The notes beneath the pieces are model-generated. The model was not told where the DNA came from and searched no databases. It saw nothing but the letters and a program-made list of their open reading frames with translations. A DNA stretch of 59,308 bases, taken from contig NW_019775556.1 of assembly GCF_001039355.2 (NCBI RefSeq), positions 126,418 to 185,725 of the forward strand. The letters run 5' to 3'. The stretch comes from Lingula anatina. Its lineage: Eukaryota > Brachiopoda > Lingulata > Lingulida > Lingulidae. Positions 1 through 56,990 of the stretch are shown piece after piece. Within the stretch, counting starts at the first letter, position 1. Every line of letters starts with the position of its first letter. The position numbers and the translations under genes are program-made.

Positions 1-114
1 TGTTATAACTCAATAATATTACCTAAATATTTTTGTTTTGCTTCCATGCAATGTGCATATTCATATATATTTTTCCTATCTTTGTTACTTTTTGAAATAT
101 CCACTTATGTCAAT

Positions 115-342
115 CTACTGAATTACACACGCCTCTGAATTATCAGTAGTCCTGTTTGAGATTTTAGCAAGGCAGATTGCTTCCATCCAGTTTATTTGCT
201 CTTGTGCTGTGTCTGCACAGAAATAAAATGTCCTTTTCTTGCCTTTAGGTTTGATACTGAAACCATTTATTTTGTTGTCAATGTCAGATTCGGCGATTTC
301 GGCACCAACCAATGAAACAGCTTTCATTTTTGCCCTTGGAAT
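115..342 (-). CDS. PH-domain gene, coding exon 2 (terminal)
   Basis: This exon follows a TTTCAG acceptor, begins IPRAKMK, carries the rest of the PH domain including its C-terminal helix, and ends CVIQ-stop. No AATAAA is visible between the stop and the window edge. Confidence 0.75.
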   Translation of the reverse strand: MPRAKMKAVSLVGAEIAESDIDNKINGFSIKPKGKKRTFYFCADTAQEQINWMEAICLAKISNRTTDNSEACVIQ

Positions 343-848
343 CTGAAATTATATAATTATAAAATTATATACGGATTGCCTTAAATCTTTATGTTATCTT
401 GAACGTCAATTAACACTGACCATTAATGTTGCCTTCACACAGACGATGGTTTCTTTTCTTATTGCAGCAAACACCATAAAAACTTAGTAGCCCATGGTAT
501 GCCAAAATTAAAACAAGAGGTAAGAGATGGAAAAAATGGCACAGAGACACTGACAATAGTTATCCAGCAAATCCCTGAGACAACAACATAATAAAGAGCA
601 CAACTACAATACAAACGTAATTCGGTCAGTGTTTACTGATGTACATGTACCTTATTTTGATCTTCGGGCTGATCACCGTACAGCAAATCCGTTTTATACA
701 ACAAACACCACTTTTTACACCATTTCCGGGACAATTTAGATCTTTTATGTAGCCACCCCGATATTTCCTCTACTGATTTCTCGTCTTGGCTGTGGTTTTC
801 GGTCTTTACACCTGAGCTGTCTGAGGGTACCTGCTCTGTGGTCTCCAT
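115..848 (-). CDS. Small PH-domain protein with C-terminal CaaX-type box (two exons)
   Basis: The coding exons are 651-848 and 115-342 on the minus strand. They join in phase 0, with donor AAG|GTACAT and acceptor TTTCAG|ATT. The product is 141 residues. Residues about 30-127 form one pleckstrin homology domain: it opens with GWLHKRSKL, has basic KWCKKW in the first strands, and ends in a helix with the typical Trp (QINWMEAICLAK). The style resembles the PH domains of CNKSR/IPCEF1 proteins, but I cannot name an ortholog. The last four residues are CVIQ, a possible prenylation box. PH domains bind phosphoinositides or proteins at membranes, so PH plus lipidation would suggest stable membrane attachment (inference). 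The start at 848 is the first Met giving an intact frame into the domain. An upstream in-frame Met at 1001 exists, but the sequence before 848 does not look coding. Confidence 0.75.
651..848 (-). CDS. PH-domain gene, coding exon 1
   Basis: This exon has 66 codons ending DQNK, followed by a GTACAT donor. It holds an acidic, Ser-rich N-terminus and the first PH strands. Confidence 0.72.
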
Positions 849-1429
849 TTGTAAACAAACGAAAGCGAGGCTGTTTTTCAGGAACTGAAGAGTTGAAAAA
901 TGTGCGCACTTGAAATCGATGTGACAAACGCAAAAATGTGATATATTGTATCTAGTGCATGCATCCACCGTGCATCTGCAACATGGTCTTAGTGGCAGCA
1001 TATAACACGACGCAAATCATGTTTCGGTACTTTTCCTTATAACACGATGTCGATTTCAAACGTGTGGTTCATTCTAAAAATTTTAATAGGCCTATTGCTG
1101 CAAAATAGTGGGACCCCAGTAGTAAACTATTTCGTCTGCTTAACGCGTTTATAGGTCGTATTTTGTCTGATCTTAATCACTAAACGGCACTACAATGAAG
1201 GTCGTTTGGAAGGAGCCCTTATATATAAAGCCATACTTAATTATGGACAACGATTTTGTGGTGTTTTGAATGGCGCGAAATGCGTCAAAATCTGAAAGTT
1301 CCTTTTATCTCGAGGTTGCAGGGCCAAAATGTCTGGTCCCACGGGATCGGGGGGGGGGGGATACCTTTTTTTTTTCAACTCCTGGACATTTAACGCAAAT
1401 AATTAAAAAAGCATTAATAATACAATTCT

Positions 1430-1430
<1 letters not shown>

Positions 1431-1471
<41 letters not shown>
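1431..1471. repeat. Poly-T tract
   Basis: An almost pure run of about 40 T. It could be the tail of an old retroposed element or a simple repeat. Confidence 0.9.
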
Positions 1472-1472
<1 letters not shown>

Positions 1473-1739
1473 GGGGTGGGACAGGATTCTTAAGTGACGG
1501 AGGCCCTTGACTCCCCTTATGAGTCTAGGAAACTTTTAATTTTTCACTATTATTTTGTAAAAAGGTACGGTACTTTTACACAGAATTCGGGAATTAAAAT
1601 TATATTAAGCATATTCAAAGCACAAACACGCACGCACACACATAAGTTACATAGGCCTACATGTAGGGCCTACACGTAGGCCTACCTACATACCGTGTGC
1701 CTTTAACAACTGCATTGGATTTTCCCCTTATATATCCTT

Positions 1740-1930
1740 CCCCAAAACACCATCGGTCTAAGTGAATCGAATCAGCTCTGCAGAGATTTTCGCTGGATGC
1801 AATCAGCTTTTGGTGTACTGAAAGTACGTTAATTGGAAGCGTGTCATTCAGTTAAGCTGACTGCACTTAGCGAATGTTCCCACAGAGTTGGATCGATCCA
1901 CGTTACCTGGGAATGGGATCTATGTAGCAT
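1740..1930. mobile_element. Possible degenerate fold-back MITE
   Basis: The reverse complement has the order GGATCGATCC, CGCTAAGTGCA, CAGCTTAA, like the fold-back family at 33719 and 53931. The match is imperfect. Confidence 0.3.
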
Positions 1931-2504
1931 ACTGGCGCACTATGCAAATAAGTCAAGTTAATTTCTCAGTAAAATATCAGAGGGGATTTATTTGTCGAGG
2001 TAAATAAATAAACAAACAAAATACCTTGGTTATCGAATGTTTTATGTTGACAGTTTTGATTTTTCCCCAAACTAATATGCTTAACATGCGCGTTTATGGG
2101 TTTGTCCTTACAGATAGACCTACACTGAGTCTGAACACTGCTTAAACTTTGGCATTACGCTAGTCCAATGCACATCGGTATCAATCACAATCAAACACCT
2201 CTAGAGGCCAGATAAGTGTGAATCAGGAAGCGCAGTTATTAAATGCAATTCTCAGTTCCGAGCTGTGTAACCCAAGGGCAATCTCTGTTTGTGCTGTATT
2301 TCAATCCAATCACCCGAATCACACACGGTGATGCTGGAAGAGCTGTTGCTGAAAGATAAAAAATTTAGAGACAAAGAAAATAAAGTCTGGTTTCGTTAGT
2401 CGAACTCTTAGAATGGCACGGGGCGGACATGCGCTGAGGGATCCAGAATTTTGCTTATGAGAAGGGAGACGCGTTTGCTCGACGTGACTGCATGTGATAA
2501 GCAA

Positions 2505-2575
2505 GTTCGTTCATGTATAATATACAGATAATATGAGTTCGTTCATATATAATATACAGATAATATGAGCCCATA
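2505..2575. repeat. Short tandem duplication, about 36-bp unit
   Basis: Two adjacent copies share GTTCGTTCAT followed by ATAATATACAGATAATATGAG. Confidence 0.8.
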
Positions 2576-4283
2576 TGTATGATTCGACGACAATGAAAGT
2601 TAAGGAGCAGAAGTAGGGCTAACGTTTAATTCGTAAATTTCGGACCCGCCAAACGGGCCCTAGCTAGGTACATTTAGAAAAAAAAAGGTGAAGAAGCTCT
2701 CTCTGTCTACTCGTAACTGCATCTTTTCCTTTTTACTTTTGAAAAGACAGTGTGGCAAAAGTACCAAAAAGACCTACTTTTTTATAATTTGTAACTGATA
2801 TAGGTCGTCCTTGAGTAGGGCTTTGGCATTCCGACGAGGCAGAACGCAAGGTAGACGGCAAAATACACTGTAAGTCATGATAAGTAACTTGAGGTTTTAT
2901 CGATTTAGCGATTGTATCGACAAATACCAGATAGGCATTCACTGTTAACTCTCTTTTCAAATTCGCGAAAGCCTGAAACAAAACCACGCATATCTCATCT
3001 GTTGACCAGTCAGTTTATTTCCACTAAAAATAAATGAAAATTGTACAATGTTTGATGAATATGAAAACGTCCCAGAAATGGCTATCGGATACTTATATTT
3101 GAATATTTTTTCTCTACATAGATCTAGTGTAGTGGCCTATAGCATTTGTGCTACTTGTATAGCTGGCCATCAGCAGGGCTACATAGGTTCTATGGTAAGG
3201 CTGCCCTTGTCAAAGACTGGCTATGTGAGATCCCCATCCTCATATCTTCATCCGCTTCAGTACCATTGGCGGGTCTGAGGGAGGAGGGGGGGCAGCGGGG
3301 TGTGTTTTGCTTGAGGGTTACCCCCTTACCCCTCATATATTTAGTACATGTAAAACGTACGAAGGCCGGCAAATTGAGACAAACCCAAGCCATCAAAGCT
3401 TATTGCCAGCCCTGTACCCAATACATGAATACACTGTGGTAACATCATCGGTTTTCTATTTACCGGATCGCGTCGCTCGGTATTTTTCAGTCTTCTGACA
3501 CCCCCAGCGAACCCCTGGTAATAAACTCTCATGAACTTTATTAACTGTCTTGAGTGGATAAATGATATAACTCGTTCTGTTCAGCCAGGTAATATCACCT
3601 GGATTTCCCCGTTTTTCTGTCGCCGAAAGTAACTGATTATGCTTCCTGCGGTCACGTTGCCAGGGTCGCAATCGCTCAGCATCATAGACCTATATTGATT
3701 TACGGTAATATAGCTAAGTGGACAGAATATTATACACCTATTTCCCTAGTGTTAAGTGCATGTAACAACTATTCTCGCTATCTGTCAAACTGAGTTGTTT
3801 CATCCCTCGCGCCCCTGGAAAATCGTTTAAAAAGTCTCTAAATCGGCCGTCTTCATCGCGATATCTGTATCATCATATTCAGTTAATTGCCTTTGGGCCT
3901 ACCGGTACATAAAACAAGCTGCTCGTTGTTTCAAGAAAAAAAAATCAAATTTCCTGATAACAGTACTACTAATGACATGAGGGGATAGAGTATAACTTTC
4001 TCCACCTTCCTCAAGAACCCTCCTAAACAAGCAAAAAATGACCATTCAATAAACTAGACTTCATATGTTCTAAACGATCTCATATAAGACTACAATATTA
4101 CTTGTACAGCTATTTGTACCTTTTGCTTTGAATACATTACAAAGTAAAGGCGACGGAAAAAGTAACCAACCGGATCTGATCTTGTTGTAAGATAAAATAG
4201 GGAAGTTGTGTAGAGCCGGCCGAAGGACGTCATCACCCTGCTCACAACGTCAGTCAGCTGGGGACAGCCGACATACGACACCA

Positions 4284-4293
4284 GTCACGTGAC
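4284..4293. promoter_or_regulatory. Palindromic E-box GTCACGTGAC (CLEAR/USF type)
   Basis: The perfect 10-bp palindrome GTCACGTGAC lies 111 bases before the PRKD start codon. This is the consensus for MiT/TFE (CLEAR) and USF-type bHLH-ZIP factors. A CRE-like GACGTCA lies about 55 bases upstream (4226-4232). Use in this organism is inferred, not shown. Confidence 0.5.
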
Positions 4294-4294
4294 A

Positions 4295-4318
4295 ATGGGA
4301 GCGGAAGATGAGCAGTAG
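4295..4318 (+). promoter_or_regulatory. Candidate upstream ORF 1 in PRKD leader
   Basis: An ATG followed by six sense codons and TAG. It matters only if transcription starts upstream of 4295. Confidence 0.35.
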
Positions 4319-4346
4319 GAGAAGGTTGGGGGTGCCAATGAACTAA
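4308..4346 (+). promoter_or_regulatory. Candidate upstream ORF 2 in PRKD leader
   Basis: An ATG in another frame, overlapping upstream ORF 1, with 12 sense codons and TAA. It ends 57 bases before the PRKD ATG. Confidence 0.35.
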
Positions 4347-4403
4347 ATTACCGATATTACAGGTACAGATTAACGTGAACAGAAGACCGCCTGGGCTTGA
4401 AAG

Positions 4404-48696
<44,293 letters not shown>

Positions 48697-51600
48697 CCGA
48701 GTCGTCCATGTTCTCCTGTCTGTTGACTGGCCCCGCTGTCTGCATGTGAACAGACTCTGTTGTAAAGAGCACCATACTTTTCTTCTTTCACACCATCTTG
48801 CATGGGAGTATTCAGAATGATTTTCACATTCTTCTCAAATATTTGAAAAATTTCAGGACGATGAATTTTCTTATTAAGGGTGATTAACACAAAGCGATAA
48901 TTTAGTAGTAGTGATATAAAGCAGTTGTTAATCCTGTATTTGTTAATAAGATGTAAGAAAGGCATTTTTAGATATATGATTATATATATGATATATAACA
49001 TGCATGAGAATAGCTGTTTTGTCTACTTGCCATGAGATGGCACCAGATTATAATCAAGACAGGCCAACAGTGGCACAAAAAAAAAAGCAGCAGTCTTTTA
49101 ACTAATAGTTTGGTAGCAAAGAGGATAAGGTGAGGAAGGGTTAGTATTTGATAATTGCATTTGCTGTATAATTAAGTGAATGGTGGATTCAGAATTCTAA
49201 TTTTTGATGCACTTAGATGAAGTTAACATTAGTTAGGTTCAAGCATCATAGTGTTCTTTTTATCCTTTACATCAATTGCTATTGAAACAAAGTCCCCATT
49301 TTATCACTTACATTTATATATATATGTGTGTGTGTCTGTGTGTGTGTCCTTTTTCATACTTTACCATGATTTGGTAAGTGTGCTACTTGCTTATCTTTTT
49401 ATTGGCCTCAGTTGTACTTTTTTGTGCAATATCTTTGTTGCTTGATTATCTGCTAAATATAAAATGTTTAAAATTATACTAAAATCTGTTTAAAGGAAAC
49501 ATTTTTACATTATTTACGCAAGCATTATGAAATTCAAACAGTAGGCCACAAATAGTAGTTTGACAAAATTACTTAGCAATTCAAATTTTTTAATAAAATG
49601 CCTTCTAAGGTTAGTTGATGGAATAAGGGAAATTTGATTTTCAAAGATGCAAACATTACTCTGCCATTTCTCAGGTCTTAAGTTTCAGGCCTCTAGTCAA
49701 AATGAAGTTAGGTTAAGTAAAACCATGATGTGAACTTTTGAAAAGCAAAACTGTCCAGTGTAAGCTGAATTATAACCCCCAGTCTCAATGATCAATACCT
49801 GTCTAGATATGATTTCCCTAGCCAAATTATTTACTAATTAAATATATAATATATGGCATATTTTCACTTCCTCTTAAAATGTGTTTGCTTACGAGCCATG
49901 GTTGAATTATGAGTGCATAACATTTTCTTTGATGACTTAAAAAATAATAATCTTTAGAGTGAAAAGAAAATTGTTTTGATGATGTATCTTTTTATACGAG
50001 TCAGTTAGTACTGAATATGAAACCCAGAAATGAAATGTTACTTGGTAAAGTTGAGAAAAACATGTTCAAAAAAAATTGTCATTCCATACTGATGACATGG
50101 AAAGGGATGTGACACATTATAATTAGCTCACCATATTTTGGTGAGCTTCATATGAAAGCCAATAGCCATGTATGTAATTCCCTTCCACATCTTTGGCAAT
50201 TTTATCTTTTGAAAAAAGAAAAAGAATAACACCTTTAACACATATCTCATATAAATTATATATTACAGAAAGTAATTAATTGCTCAATAAAGTACTAATT
50301 TTTGATGGAAGATGGAAATCTAACAAGTATAATGGGTTTAAAACAGAAAACTAGATATCAAAAGTTAATATGATATTAATTTCCTGAAGGTGCTTATTTG
50401 TGTTACATTATACTTTGTCAGTGTCTTTTTTTATTTTTTATTTATTGTTTTTTTAGAGAATGGGGTTGAAGTATTTGAGTACACAGCAACTTGCACAAGT
50501 AGATATATTTATTTTAGAGTACACCTCAGGTAAATTTATTTTTAAAAATATGTTCGCACTGATCCATTTTTCCCCTAGAATTTCGAGAATTTAATATATC
50601 CTGTTTATGACACAGCTTATAATCCAGTATAATTAAATGAAGACAAATGAGAGTAAGAGATAGTGGTAAAATTCACATCAGAAATTTTCATAAAAAGGTA
50701 GGAAGTTTGTAGTAATATCTTCATTTTTGTTTCCCCACAAAGTGGGAGGCTTATAGCATTGTTCCTATATGTCCCTACATCACAAAAGTCTTTGCCAAGT
50801 CAACTTGAAAGAAGGAGAAAGTTTGTGTGATTTGGTAATGTGATCAAGTAGACTAGTATGTCATGGAAGCTCTCTCTAAGGTGCAAACCATTGGGGCATT
50901 ATTAAGTAAAAGATGAGATGGAAACTGTCTGTACAGAAAATTTTTACTTTTGGGTATGGTTTTTCAGCTTTGACTGCTTTTTGCTAGAAGTTGATTTAAA
51001 TTATAGAATTGTTCTTGTCAGGGAGTCTCTTGTTGTGGTGTTTTTTCCCCCTGAAGAGAAAATCACAGCTTGTGTACCTGTGTGAAGAGACAACCATTAT
51101 GCATCTACATATGACTCTAGATTCATTGTTTGATATTGAAACCACATTATCATGATCATATTTCCAGAATTTTGTATTCTCGGTGTTTTAGAATATCATT
51201 TGGAACTTTTTTGGATTGAGAGTAGCAATTTTCATATGCTGTTTTCATCAATTTTGGAGAAGTAATAGGATACTTGAATAGAATTTTATTATCAAAGTGA
51301 GGAAATATAATCCTCATAAGAGCTGTCACTACAAGTTAAGATCTCTTTTTGTGCACTTACTCACCATTATTGAGTCTTGGCTTGAAATAGGATAAAGATT
51401 ATTTTTTATCTCAAGTTGGATGAATATTGAAGTATTTTGTCTAACATCCTGAAAATGTATTCAATTTTCTAGGGTTGCATTAATGTTCCTGTTCATGAAC
51501 TCACAGATGAATAACAAGCCATGTTCAGCAGATTTTAAAGATTTTATTTCTTTTTTGAATTATAGATAGATTGAAATGTGCAATTGAAATTAAAATGTAT

Positions 51601-52064
51601 AATTATTATGCCATAAAGATAGGTATTTAGAACTGTTATAACATTTATGTCTTTGAATGATGATTAGAAGTGTACCTTGATATGTTAGATGAGGTCCCTC
51701 CATATTAGAATCAAACAGCAAACCTCACACTTGACAATTAAGTTGCACAAATTGTTAAATGACGTGATATCTTCCACTACCTTCAATTTCTTCCACTAAA
51801 TTTTTTCTTCCACTACTTTTCATTTTCTAAATATAACAGACAAAACAAAAGAAGATCTCAAGTAGGTATCTGACAGTTAAAATTGAGTATTGAAAAACGA
51901 TTTCCAATGACTTTCTTTTGTAAGCTTTGTATAATTGTGAAAAGGGCTTACAGTATTTTCTAGTGTCTGGTTTGTTGCTTAGGGAAAATGCACTGAAATG
52001 TGATGAATATTGTATAGTTCCCTTTTTCATTGCCACATGTATCATGTGCACTGTGTCAACTTAC

Positions 52065-52070
52065 AATAAA
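52065..52070 (+). terminator. Candidate PRKD poly(A) signal AATAAA
   Basis: AATAAA follows a TTACAAT context and precedes another at 52138. Which of the four plus-strand sites is used cannot be decided here. Confidence 0.4.
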
Positions 52071-52236
52071 ATATGGAAGCTTTCAGTGGCTGGATAGCTG
52101 TAAAATGGCCTTTTTGATACCTTGCCATCAGCAAGTTAATAAACTTATTTGACTTCATTGTTGCGTTTTAGCATGTTAATGGACATATTTTATGTACTTA
52201 ATCATTTGCACCTCTTCTATTCTTTTTGCCGTGCAG

Positions 52237-52309
52237 TGAGCTGAAAATGCCACAACCCCCTCCAGCAATTGAGGAAAACAAAACAAATCGGGAATTGCTC
52301 TCCTTTTAA
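52237..52309 (+). other. Unassigned exon-like stretch
   Basis: After TTTTTGCCGTGCAG, a frame entered with two leftover bases reads ELKMPQPPPAIEENK...RELLSF then TAA. It looks coding-like, but no PRKD donor fits the phase well. Confidence 0.2.
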
Positions 52310-53930
52310 CAACCCTTACTCCAGATTTCAGAACTTTTCCCTTTCACACAAAATTAAAAGTGGCTCTGCTTATTGCTTTGCGTAGATATTTCATTCAATA
52401 TTGCATAGTGTGGCAATAGTGCTCACACATTTTAGTAATTTATCTCTATACTATTCATTGGTCAAACTATAAAAAAGATCTAATTTTCAAAAAAATGAAT
52501 AAAAGACACTTGTTTTCCTTTGCTTTTAGTTCACAGTTTTAAATAGAAATACATTTTCAATTTTTATGAAAAAGACAAAAAAAAAAAAAAAGCCACTATC
52601 CAAGTCTATCTTATATATCTTTGGCTTCTCTACGTATTTCATTCAGGCTTAATGGGCAAAGGAAGATGAGAAAAAAACGCAAAGCAAATTTGTAGCTCTC
52701 TTTACCATCTTTAGGACAATACTGATTATGCTAGTTCTTACCCAGTGGCAATGGCGTAACTGTAGCCTTCTCTACATGTATATGCTATTTTGTTACTTGT
52801 TCCTGATGCACATCTACCTATTGCGCTGAACTCTTCTATGTTGTCAAGTGGAATATACAAACTATCAATGGTGAGTATTTCTGGATTGATTTTCACATAC
52901 TTGAAAGAAGTTTTTAGGTATTAAAGACAAAAAAAAATTGTGTCCCCAGTTAAGTTGACATGTTAACATCTTTTGCCATATATGTGCCTATTTATGATTA
53001 GCTCACAACAAATCTAATCTCTCTGTTGTCTCAAACACTTCAGTTGTATCCAGTTATGTGAGTTAAATCAGGTAGGTAGTGTCAGGTGAGTTGATCATTG
53101 AGGGCCTGCTGATATGGATAACATTGACCACAGACCATGCCAAACATGCTGGGAAATGCATGAGGCAAACTTCTTGGGTCTTCATCCATGTGGAAGTGTA
53201 CTGCAGCTATCATCATTGATCTACCTGCTTTAAGTCTTTCTGAACATGTTTTCTTCACTAGGTGAAACAAGTAGATGCTTGGTTTTAAGCGCTGCCAGAC
53301 TTAAAATAAGAAGCCTCATTGTGGCTTAGTCTCTATAATTTACATATAATTTGCATATAATTTATCTTTTTATTATATTTGTAGAACGGCGTTAGAAATA
53401 TGCCAGGATGAAGATGAGGGATCTGAAACTAGGGCACTTTCACAGATCTGCAAGATTTACCCATATTGACATTTGCCCTGATAGAAAAAAAAAAAATTGC
53501 AATGGTATTTTGATATGCCAAATACAGGATGATATCAACAGGAAGTGCAGTTTTAGTGTCAAAAACTGAAATTTGTGATCTTTGATCATTCTATGACTTT
53601 GAAAATTATGCCATGTTTGAATCATGTTAATTTCAGTAGTTGTAAAATAGATATAAATTTGAGGCTTATAATTGATGTCCTGATGTGGTTATGTATTTGC
53701 ATTTATACATCCAATATTGTACTAAATATCTATAAAATCAAGGAGGGTTAAGTCCCAAACTGAAAACACATTGCACCCATTTAGACATGATCTTGTGTAC
53801 TCAAAGTGCTTCAAGTTTTTGACTTTATCCCCCTTGCAAATGTGTAAATAAGATAAAGTTGATATTGGACTGAGTGGGTAAGTATCCAAACCTTGATCAA
53901 AACCAGTCATGGATGGTTTTGCACCAGTTA

Positions 53931-54156
53931 GACTGGGTTCCCATACCTAGATCAATCTAACAGGATTGATCCATCTCCAAGGGGTTTAGTGCTAAATTGC
54001 TTTCGGCTTTAGTGGCTTTAGTCTGGCGTGCCTACTGAAGCTGCTAAAAGATAATTAATTACCCCTAGCAGCTTCATCTAAGCCACTAATTTAGCAAGAA
54101 TCCCCTTGGAGATAGATTGATCCATAGTTAGTACAGTAGGGTCTGGGAATGGTCCC
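53931..54156. mobile_element. Fold-back MITE, copy 2
   Basis: It starts GACTGGGTTCCCATACCTAG and ends AGGGTCTGGGAATGGTCCC. It is close to the copy at 33719, with AATTAATTACCC in the centre. Confidence 0.8.
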
Positions 54157-55612
54157 GAATTTACTAGGTCTAGGCATTATAGATTACACCAATAATTGTC
54201 TCTCTGAAAGCAGTTACTACAAACATAGGTTGAAAATGGGGCAAGAATTTATCACACTATTCCTTGGTGAATATCAGGAGTTGACCAAATTTTCACTTTC
54301 CGGTAGAATTTTTTTGTATTGTTTAATACTCACCTCTTTACATGGTAATTTTGGTGAACAGTTTAAGTTTCTGTGGAAAATGGTGGATAATTTTTTATGC
54401 ACCAGTTTCTGTTTTTGTTTTGTCAAGCTGATATAATTTTCTTGTTGAAATAGGACTAAGGCTGTCAAGTTTAATTTCACAGATATGCTTATTCAGAAAA
54501 AGGACAATTTTAACTGTTTTGTGTATACTTACTTATGTAAAGCAGACTTTAATTTGCTTAATTTTATGATTATCATTCATTATGTTGTGAAAAAACAGTA
54601 GTTCTTAATTTTAGTTACAAGATAGATAAAAGTAGTCTTAATTGTCACATCTTTTATAAAAAAATTGTCTGTAACACAAAGCACTTGGTCATTCTCTTTC
54701 ATGTCTGTATCGCTACCTCAACATTTTTTGTTTAGATTAATCTGGCTTCAGTTTGTTAGCTATAATCTTCAATGGTAAATGTTATTAAGAGCAAGAAATT
54801 TCAGTCAAGACAGCAGTGATTAAATCACTTAATGTAGTAAAGGGAAAAACAATATGCAAACATCAAGCTCACCAAAATGAGAAAAATCCAAATCCAGATC
54901 AGTGATTCAGTATAAAAAAACTTAAAAGAAACAAGTTATTTGGTTGTATTCAAGCAACAACTGTGATTAGAAGCATAGGTGATATTGCATGTACAAGTTG
55001 TTGAATTTTCCACACACTTGTAATAGTTAACATTTCGTGTATGTATTTCCATATTTTCTCTCTCCAAGATAATTCTTCATGCTACGACGGAAAAACCTTG
55101 AAGGCACTTGTATGAAGCTGATGGTATGTATAATGCAAGTAATATAGGTTGCCTTGATGGTCCCCTTGAGCTGAGGGAAAAGAAATGGTCGCAGGGAAGG
55201 AAATCGGGTGAATAAGAACCCTATCATACTATAGCAACTTCCTCATTCACCCAACCTTCCTCCTTTGTCTTTTGACCCCCCCTCCTCAAGTGGTCATCAA
55301 GGTATCCCATTTTGAAAGCCTGGTTGGCGTGAAGAGGGCTGTAACAGGGGCATCTCACAGGAACCCTTCCAGCAGTGCAGAGAAGCATAGCAGAGAAAGA
55401 TGGAACGGTGAATTTGACATAATGTGGGTTTACTTTCAAAATGAGACCATGTAATTGTAGTATATTCTTTGGAACATGAAATAAATTGTTTGCGATGCCA
55501 GTCCATTTGCTCGTTTAGACATGTCATACCTAGGTAACCATCAATGTTTGTTGCAGACAGTCACTAGGCAAATAATGAAAGTAAAAAGAAGCAGTTTAAA
55601 ACGCCAAAACTA

Positions 55613-55618
55613 TTTATT
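55613..55618 (-). terminator. Candidate SPTLC2 poly(A) signal
   Basis: TTTATT on the plus strand is AATAAA on the minus strand, about 1.4 kb after the SPTLC2 stop codon. Confidence 0.35.
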
Positions 55619-56990
55619 CTGATATCTTTACAAAAATGTAAGTCCAAAGCCTTGGTTAAATTTACTGTTAAATTTACAGCTTTCATTCTTATTCTATTCC
55701 AAAGGAATAATAATACACAATTATTTGCTGCCATAAGAAATCTTATAAAAATATGATTGATATTACTTTGGTATTCATGGTTAGCAATGCAACTAAAAAT
55801 CTGCACCTTTCAAGGCTCTAAACTAAATGCTAAACATTCTAATAGCTTGTTGATGCATGTTGATACTGGCTTCTAAATGCTAAGAAAAACCTATTATATA
55901 TGAAAAAAAATCATAACAGTAGCTATGGTAATATTGATAGAGGAAAGCCACATGGACATAGCTTCAAAACATTTTAGCTATCTAAATAAAACATTACAAA
56001 CACACACACAAACTTTTTCAGTCATGGCAGAATTAAAAAAATAATAATAACATGAAGAATACACACAAAGTACATACATATATGAGAAAAGATCCCTGAA
56101 TTGACATGGTTATAAATTTTGATCCCTTCCACTGAATGGCACTTCCAGGTCCAGTAATGACAAATACAATTCCCTATATAGCCTAAAATGACCATATATA
56201 ATATGTATTAATATGTAACTGACAGCATTCACTCAGGTGAACGGTTCACCTCAGTAGAAAAAACAACAACAAAAAACTGATGATAAAAGTAACCTATTCA
56301 TTTAAAAAACATTACTTTTTCTGAATGTCTCTAAAATCAGGAAGATCCCCAAGCAAAGATGAGCACAGAAAGGCTGAACATGACACTGTCATGCAAACTG
56401 AGGCTGGGTAAGCAGATGTTTACAAAAGAAAAAGTATTCTTCTCAACTTTAACTCATGAACTCCCAGTCTACTTCCAATTCCTAGATATCAGTAAATTGT
56501 AACCTTAAGTAAATAACTCTTTCAAAATGGATAAATACAAGAAACTATCTTCAAATTAGTCTATCCACAAGACTCATCAAAGAATTCAATATAGCATCAT
56601 TTTTCTCTTCTTTTTGGAACGTGAGTAATGTACAGATACCAGACAACAAACAACAACCATTAACAACTTAGTGGAAATTCACGTAAAAAAGTAAGTATAA
56701 AATAACCTGGGACATCTTTTTAAAAATCAGGAAACTCAAGGATTTAAACATTCTAACATTGCAGTAGAGATTATGAAAAGGATTCATAAAAAACTTAACA
56801 CTTATCCACAATTTCATCAGAAGCTATGAACAGCATACAGGTACAAAATATGTACAATTTTTACATATATTACAGGGATTCGACTATGGATTCCAAGTTC
56901 TTAACAATTTTACTATTTGTCATGTCGCTCTTTCTTTATTTGTCCTCCATAATGGGAAACCCAGCAGGTGAGTTACGAGGTCACTTTGTC

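Larger units (their letters stand above)
849..4403. other. Region between the divergent PH and PRKD genes
   Basis: The two genes are head to head. I see no convincing coding exon here. The region contains a long poly-T tract (about 1431-1471), repeated TAGGCCTAC-type words (1650-1685), a possible old fold-back element (about 1740-1930) and a short tandem duplication (2505-2575). The PRKD promoter and 5' UTR presumably lie in the last few hundred bases; their start is not determinable from sequence alone. Confidence 0.6.
48697..56990. other. PRKD 3' UTR and region up to SPTLC2
   Basis: AATAAA sites on the plus strand at 49592, 50286, 52065 and 52138 allow 3' UTRs of about 0.9 to 3.4 kb. Beyond that I see a fold-back MITE (53931), two exon-like but unassigned stretches (52237 and 55272) and the SPTLC2 3' UTR on the minus strand. 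No other gene is supported. Confidence 0.6.

Noticed and set aside
2733-2987. 84-codon minus-strand ORF
   Set aside because: No start context, splice context or recognisable motif; probably chance, although its composition is fairly protein-like.
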